Source: Scleromitrula shiraiana
Taxonomy: Eukaryota > Ascomycota > Leotiomycetes > Helotiales > Sclerotiniaceae
Assembly: GCA_028455995.1 (NCBI GenBank)
Contig: JABELC010000005.1
Location: 2,046,001-2,110,000, forward strand
Direction: 5' to 3'
DNA: 64,000 nt
How positions within the stretch are numbered: position 1 is the stretch's first letter; each line of letters opens with the position of its first letter. The translations under genes and the position numbers were made by a program. Under the pieces are notes generated by a model, which was not told the DNA's origin, ran no database searches, and saw only the letters and a list, made by a program, of their open reading frames with translations. Positions 58,961 to 64,000 of the stretch are shown here, in pieces.

Positions 58961-61900
58961 ATGAAATTCGGCCGCACGTAAGTCCCCCAGTTCTTTAATT
59001 CATCATCAAATTCAAACCATGTTTTCAATATACTGACTGCCTATTATTAGTCTTCATACAGTCCAAGTACCGGAATGGTCATCATCGTATATAAACTACA
59101 AAGGCTTAAAGAAGCTTATCAAAGCTGCCGCGAACTCTGCGAAAGATAGCCCAGATGTTGATCTAGCGGGTATAAGACCTACTTATGGATGACCGAACTT
59201 TTGGTAGCTAATCATAAAACCAGAATTTTTCTTTTCCTTGGATCGAAATCTCGAAGCTGTCGATGCATTCTACAACAAGAAGTTCTCGGATGCCTCTCGT
59301 CGACTTAAACTCTTACAGGATCGACACGGTTCCTCCAAGTTATATATCACACAAACATTAGATCGCAATGAAGTCGAAGAGCTAATGGGAGCTTTACTTG
59401 AGCTTAGATCTCAACTAAGAAAGCTACAGTGGTTTGGAGAGGTTAATCGTAGAGGTTTCCTCAAGATCACCAAGAAGTTGGATAAGAAGGTCCCCAATGT
59501 CTGCACCCAATCAAGATATATGGCCTCGAAGGTAGACCTGAAACCATTTGCCGCAAACATTGAACTATCCAAATCTATGAAGACGATAAATGATTGGATT
59601 GCTGTATTGGGTGATGTAAATACCCCCGAAGACGCAAAGTCCGATCATTCCGTCCGTGTTATCAAGAGAGTATCCTCGAGAACAATTATTAATCTACCGA
59701 GCGGGTTGGTTGATACAGTTGACCAAGCTATCAGGAACGACGATCTACCAACATTAAAAGAAGCTATTATAGAAGCAGGTGCTGACGCCGACGACCCATC
59801 TATGCAGAAGCTATTTTTGAATCTGTTGCAACGATCGATATCTTGCAAGTCAAAAAATTGCATCTCGTATTTCCTCAAGAATATCAAGTCATTAGAAGAG
59901 GCGGATGATATCAATGCAAGGAATTGTATACATCGCCTCGTCATTTCCATTGGCCGCGCGAAGTCTGCTGAAAAAGCAAAAGAGCACAAACAAGAAACTG
60001 TTTCCTTCAGAGCAGTAGATCGTTTCCAGTTCATTACACCTGCAACATCACCTGCTACCGGACCGAATCTGGATAAACTTCAAGAGTCATCACTTCTGGG
60101 CTTGGATGATGAATCAATTCAACTTTTGGTTTATGTCCTCAATCATTTGGAGCCTCATCAAAGAATTGCGTTGAAGAGTAGAGACTCTTATGGCAGATTG
60201 CCATTGCATTACGCAGCCGAATTCGGATTTGTTGTTATATGCCAATTGGTGATGAAGTATATGCAGGACTGGGGTCAATTCAATGTTGAAAATGGCATTG
60301 ATGCACCAGAATGGCAAGACCATGAAGGCTTGGCACCTTTGCATTTAAGTGTAATTGGTGGACATCCTTTAACCACCCAGGCTCTACTTGATGGAGAGAA
60401 TTGGCAGGGTGCAAGCGATCAGAAAGCTGCGTTGAGACGAGACATTGTCAAATCTAGCGCCGTTCTCGCTCTCGCTACGAAATCTAATTTCAAGGCTATT
60501 GTGAAGCTTCTTGTCGATGCTGGAGTTGACATCAATTGGCAAGATGCTACTGGCGAGACTGCTTTACATATTGCAGCGCGCTTTGGCCATTCAGAATGTG
60601 CAGATATTATCCTCCGAGGAACACCGGATCAGATAGCTGATTTCGAGCTTACTGAAAAATCGTATGCTTGGACACCATTACATGTAGCTTGTGTGGATGG
60701 ACACCTTGATGTTGTTGAATTGTTAATATCAGCTGGTGCGGAACTAAAGAAAGCAGATGCTTCTGGATGGACAGCCAAAGAGCATGCAGCTTTAAGAGGT
60801 CATATGGAAATTGCGGAAAGACTTGCCGATGCTGAATTGGAACAGGGTTCTACGTCAAGTGAATCATCTACCGGTAGCACCCCTTCTCCTCCAACTGGAT
60901 CGTCACTCGAAGCTTTCCGTTCACAGAATTCAAACAATGGAAGAGCACCTGAGACCGTCAAGACCTTTGGTCATCGATATTTGACCAATGAAAGTATGGT
61001 TCTTGTCAGTCTTGGATCAATGGATATGAGAAAAGTTGTTCCAGCTGTTCAGCTAGAGAATATTCCTATCTCGGAAGCACATTCAACTCAACTCGATACA
61101 GCTTTATCTGTTGTAGTTTCGGCTAAAGGAGCTCAGGGTGAGCCTACGATTATAGATCTTCCAGTCCAGGACAATATCTCAACAGAACCCATTGTATTCA
61201 CTACCTTGGACGCTTCTAAAGTCAAAATTTACTTTGACATTGTTCCTACTTATTCTGGTAGCGAGAAGCACAAGATTGGACGTGGCGTGGCAATTCTATC
61301 GAGCATCAAACCTACCATTGGATTGAAACGCATGAATTTACAAGGAGATGTCAGTGTACCCATCATTTCTAAAGATACTTTGGAAGATATTGGTTGTGTC
61401 AATTTCAACTTCCTTGTCATTACACCCTTTTCGCATCCAAATATGGGTATTACAGCAAAGCAAACCTATTGGAAAGAGTTATCATCAACAATGGTCATTG
61501 GTCATCGAGGTCTTGGGAAAAACAGCGCTGCAAATAGATCTCTACAACTCGGTGAAAATACCTTGCAGTCGTTTATTGCGGCCGCAAATCTTGGCGCGAA
61601 TTATGTCGAGTTCGATGTTCAACTTACAAAAGACCATGTACCTGTCATCTATCACGACTTCCTTGTTTCCGAAACCGGTATTGATGCTCCTGTTCACACT
61701 CTTACGTTGGAGCAATTTCTTCATGTAAACGATGCCACCGGTGGTCGAAACACACGCCCACCATCTCCACCAAACTATCAACCAAAAGTACGATATGTTC
61801 GAGGAAAAGACCGTCAGCGTTCGCTATCTTTAGGCCACGCAATGCTTGAGGTCGATATGGCCGAGAGAATGAAGCACACTAGGGATTTCAAGCAAAAGGG

Positions 61901-62652
61901 TTACAAAGGCAATACCCGCGGAAACTTCATCCAAGCGCCTTTCACCACTCTAGAAGAGATGTTCCGCGAACTACCCCAAAATGTCGGCTTCAACGTGGAG
62001 ATGAAATACCCCATGCTTCACGAAACCGAAGAACAAGAGATGGATACCTATGCAGTTGAACTCAACAGTTTCTGCGACACAGTGCTCACCAAAGTCTACG
62101 ACATGAAACAAAAACGCAAAGTCATCTTCAGCAGTTTCAATCCCGATATTTGTCTCCTTCTCAGTTTCAAACAACCTAGTATCCCCATTCTTTTCCTCAC
62201 AGATGCGGGCACGAGTCCTGTGGGCGATATTCGAGCCAGCAGTCTTCAGGAAGCTATCCGTTTCGCAAGTCGCTGGAATCTACTCGGTGTGGTGAGTGCG
62301 GCGGAGCCGTTGTGCAATAGTCCGAGATTGGTTAAGGTAGTTAAGGATAGTGGGTTGGTTTGTGTTAGTTACGGGGTTTTGAATAATGATCCTGTTAAAG
62401 TACAGGTATGTTTCCCCCCGCCTCCTTCTCCTACTTCTTCTTCTTACTCCTGTCATTATACACACATGTTAACATCCAAAACAGGAACAAGTAAACGAAG
62501 GCATCGACGCCGTAATCGTCGACAGCGTCCTCAAAATCCGCAACGGATTAACCAAGAGTGCGAAATCGGCGGAATCTTCTGCGTGGCCCAATGGGAATTT
62601 GATTAATACTGTACCGGCGTTGAACGAAGCGGTTATTGTTGAGGAAAAATAG
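58961..62652 (+). CDS. PHO81: Pho81/NUC-2 phosphate regulator: SPX, ankyrin repeats, GDPD domain
   Basis: Four exons (58961-58977, 59051-59169, 59224-62405, 62485-62652) give 1161 aa; introns are 73, 54 and 79 nt, and exon 1 encodes only MKFGRT. SPX domain (~1-200): MKFGRTLHTVQVPEWSSSYI, YKGLKKLIK, FFFSLDRNLEAVDAFYNKK. Ankyrin repeats span ~360-590, e.g. GRLPLHYAAEFGF and GETALHIAARFGH. The GDPD domain (from ~800) has GHRGLGKN, GENTLQSF, VEFDVQLTKD, VIYHDF and NVEMKYP. The protein senses phosphate or inositol-pyrophosphate and inhibits the Pho85-type cyclin-kinase so that Pho4/NUC-1 can act under starvation. Key GDPD residues look preserved. The last splice restores EQVNEGIDAVIVDSVLKI; unspliced, it ends in low-complexity sequence. 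Confidence 0.95.
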
Positions 62653-63311
62653 ATGGGTGGGTGGATGAGTTGTTGATGTTGGTGGTGGTGTTGGTGTTGA
62701 GGGGTGAAGGAGTTTGTGCACTGATTACAATACAATTAGACCTTTTGGGGATCTTTTGGGTAGTGCTTGTTTGTGTAGATAGATAGGATTTCTGGCGGTG
62801 GGAGGGCTTGTAGATGCGATACATGCGTTGATTACATACATGCATACATACATACATACATACATACATACGTATATGCATACATAGAATATGTATATAG
62901 AGTCGGGAAAGAAGAAAGATATATACATCTGGATTGGATTGGATTGGATTGGATTGGATTGGGTCGGAGTGAGGAGCGAGGAGTAAACGTGGCGTCTTAT
63001 TTGATGTTTCAGTATAATTATTAGTACAGTATCGTGTATTTGGGAATGGAATTCTAGGGATAGTCTCGTGGGGGTTTTGTCGTCATCCATGAATGAATGA
63101 ATGAATGAATGATTGATTGATTGGATGGATGGATATATATGTATATATATGGATATATGTGTATAGCTGGATATATATGGATAGCTGGATCTGGACTCTG
63201 GAGTTCTCTCGTTTGGTATTGTAATGTGTTGGTGTGGTGTGGTGTGGTGATGTGTTGTGATGTTGAATATGGGTATTGGATTACATCGGCTTGGATGGGC
63301 GTTGTACGTAT

Positions 63312-63344
<33 letters not shown>

Positions 63345-63748
63345 TATTGTTACTCTTCTCGTTGCATCGCCTTCTACATGCATGCATGTATGTATATCTT
63401 GGTTTATAGGGAGTTGGATACATATATGAGTTTTGGGGTTATTCTATTCATGCTCTTTCTCCTACTGGAAGAGGAAGAATATCATTGCATACATACATAC
63501 ATACATACATACATACATACATACATACCAAAAGTATCTCACAACACTGATACTAAACACGCTCATATCTATATTCATCCGTGGTTATGCTCATGCTCAT
63601 GTTCATGCTCATGCTCATGGATTCATTCTTCTCTATGCCGTAATTATCGTACAAAAATAAATATATGCATGCACGCACTAATCATCTTCATTCCCATCTC
63701 CATCCTCATCCTCATCTCAATTCATCTCATCTCCATAGAACCCAAATA
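62653..63748. repeat. Convergent spacer rich in microsatellites
   Basis: Between PHO81-like and RPN7 stops. It carries CATA near 62849-62871, GGATT near 62931-62960, GAAT near 63089-63110, GATA near 63313-63342, CATA near 63489-63528 and GCTCAT near 63587-63619. Reading frames here are repeat translations, not genes. Confidence 0.7.
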
Positions 63749-63947
63749 CTAAGCTCTCTCCGAACCTCTCAATCTAACCGCTTGCCCATACTTCTGCAAC
63801 TTAGTGATCAATTGATCACCTTGCTTGACTACATCGTTATATTGCTTATTTTTATCATCTGGTCTATTGGTCTCGATGATTCCCTTGCCTGTGACACGGT
63901 CGATGGTGCAGGGGATTCTGTCTGCGGCGATGAATTTGGCGAGGTCA
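63749..63947 (-). CDS. RPN7: 26S proteasome regulatory subunit Rpn7, last exon only (partial)
   Basis: The window ends inside this gene. The last exon (63947-63749) encodes DLAKFIAADRIPCTIDRVTG, then GIIETNRPDDKNKQY, DVVKQGDQLITKLQKYG and the end RLRGSERA. This is the PCI-domain tail of Rpn7 (PSMD6), a lid subunit of the proteasome regulatory particle. It is preceded on the minus strand by an intron ending CCCCCTAG with a CTAAC branch-like site; its donor is beyond 64000. The first base of the exon completes a codon begun upstream. Identification rests on ~66 residues, but the ETNRPD..QY..VKQGD pattern is distinctive. A COP9-subunit PCI tail is the main alternative. Confidence 0.82.
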
Positions 63948-64000
63948 CTAGGGGGTTTAGTTGTTAGTTGAGTTGAATAGGCGGGCAGAGGGAATAGAAA

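Noticed and set aside
62725..63423. 232-residue minus-strand frame rich in Tyr, Ile and Ser
   Set aside because: Translation of microsatellites.
63089..63528. Tandem arrays considered as a CRISPR array
   Set aside because: Simple microsatellites without spacers, in a eukaryotic genome.

Overview
The window reads as nuclear DNA of a filamentous ascomycete. Genes are compact, with mostly 48-120 nt GT..AG introns carrying CTGAC/CTAAC-type branch sites. Several products have their closest remembered relatives in filamentous fungi (a Rho4-type GTPase, a NUC-2/PHO81 protein, DASH subunit Dad1, an NRPS-like reductase). Intergenic DNA is AT-rich and full of microsatellites. The overall style suggests Leotiomycetes (Sclerotiniaceae-like), but that placement is inference. 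I rebuilt exon structures by hand from splice sites, reading phase and protein-family continuity.

Layout. 1-2570: no gene seen. 2571-3655: acetate-transporter-family (GPR1/FUN34/YaaH) gene. 4252-18708: a block of six genes that looks like a secondary-metabolite cluster. It holds an NRPS-like half-C/A/T/reductase enzyme, a divergently transcribed pyrroline-5-carboxylate-reductase-like enzyme, a zinc alcohol dehydrogenase, a divergently transcribed MFS exporter, and two tandem SUR2-like hydroxylases. 19352-35266: mainly housekeeping genes (Bcd1, a FAD monooxygenase, a PPIL3-type cyclophilin, an arrestin-fold protein, an LCB3-like sphingoid-base-phosphate phosphatase, Rho4, Dad1), separated by simple-repeat-rich spacers. 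37135-38427: a disordered, basic, glycine-zipper protein.

38428-46214 is the odd part. It holds a GC-rich nested-hairpin cassette, an intron-containing tRNA-Leu(UAG), a ~1 kb foldback/MITE-like element with two ~360 bp arms, a small bZIP-like candidate gene, and a decayed 36-bp tandem repeat. 46215-63947 returns to conserved genes: Sen54, a protein with a duplicated ~80-residue module and a 764-nt intron, Zpr1, an Rpr2/Rpp21/Snm1-family protein, Dbr1, Pho81/NUC-2, and the last exon of proteasome subunit Rpn7 running off the right edge.

How genes may work together. In the 4.3-18.7 kb block the NRPS-like enzyme should activate an amino acid (Asp at the amino-anchoring position of the binding pocket) and release it reductively as an aldehyde. 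The P5CR-like and ADH enzymes could then reduce the imine or aldehyde, the two SUR2-like enzymes could hydroxylate a lipid or sphingoid-like partner, and the MFS protein could export the product. That pathway is inference; the gene content is read directly from the sequence. No CRISPR array, rRNA, or intact autonomous transposon was seen.
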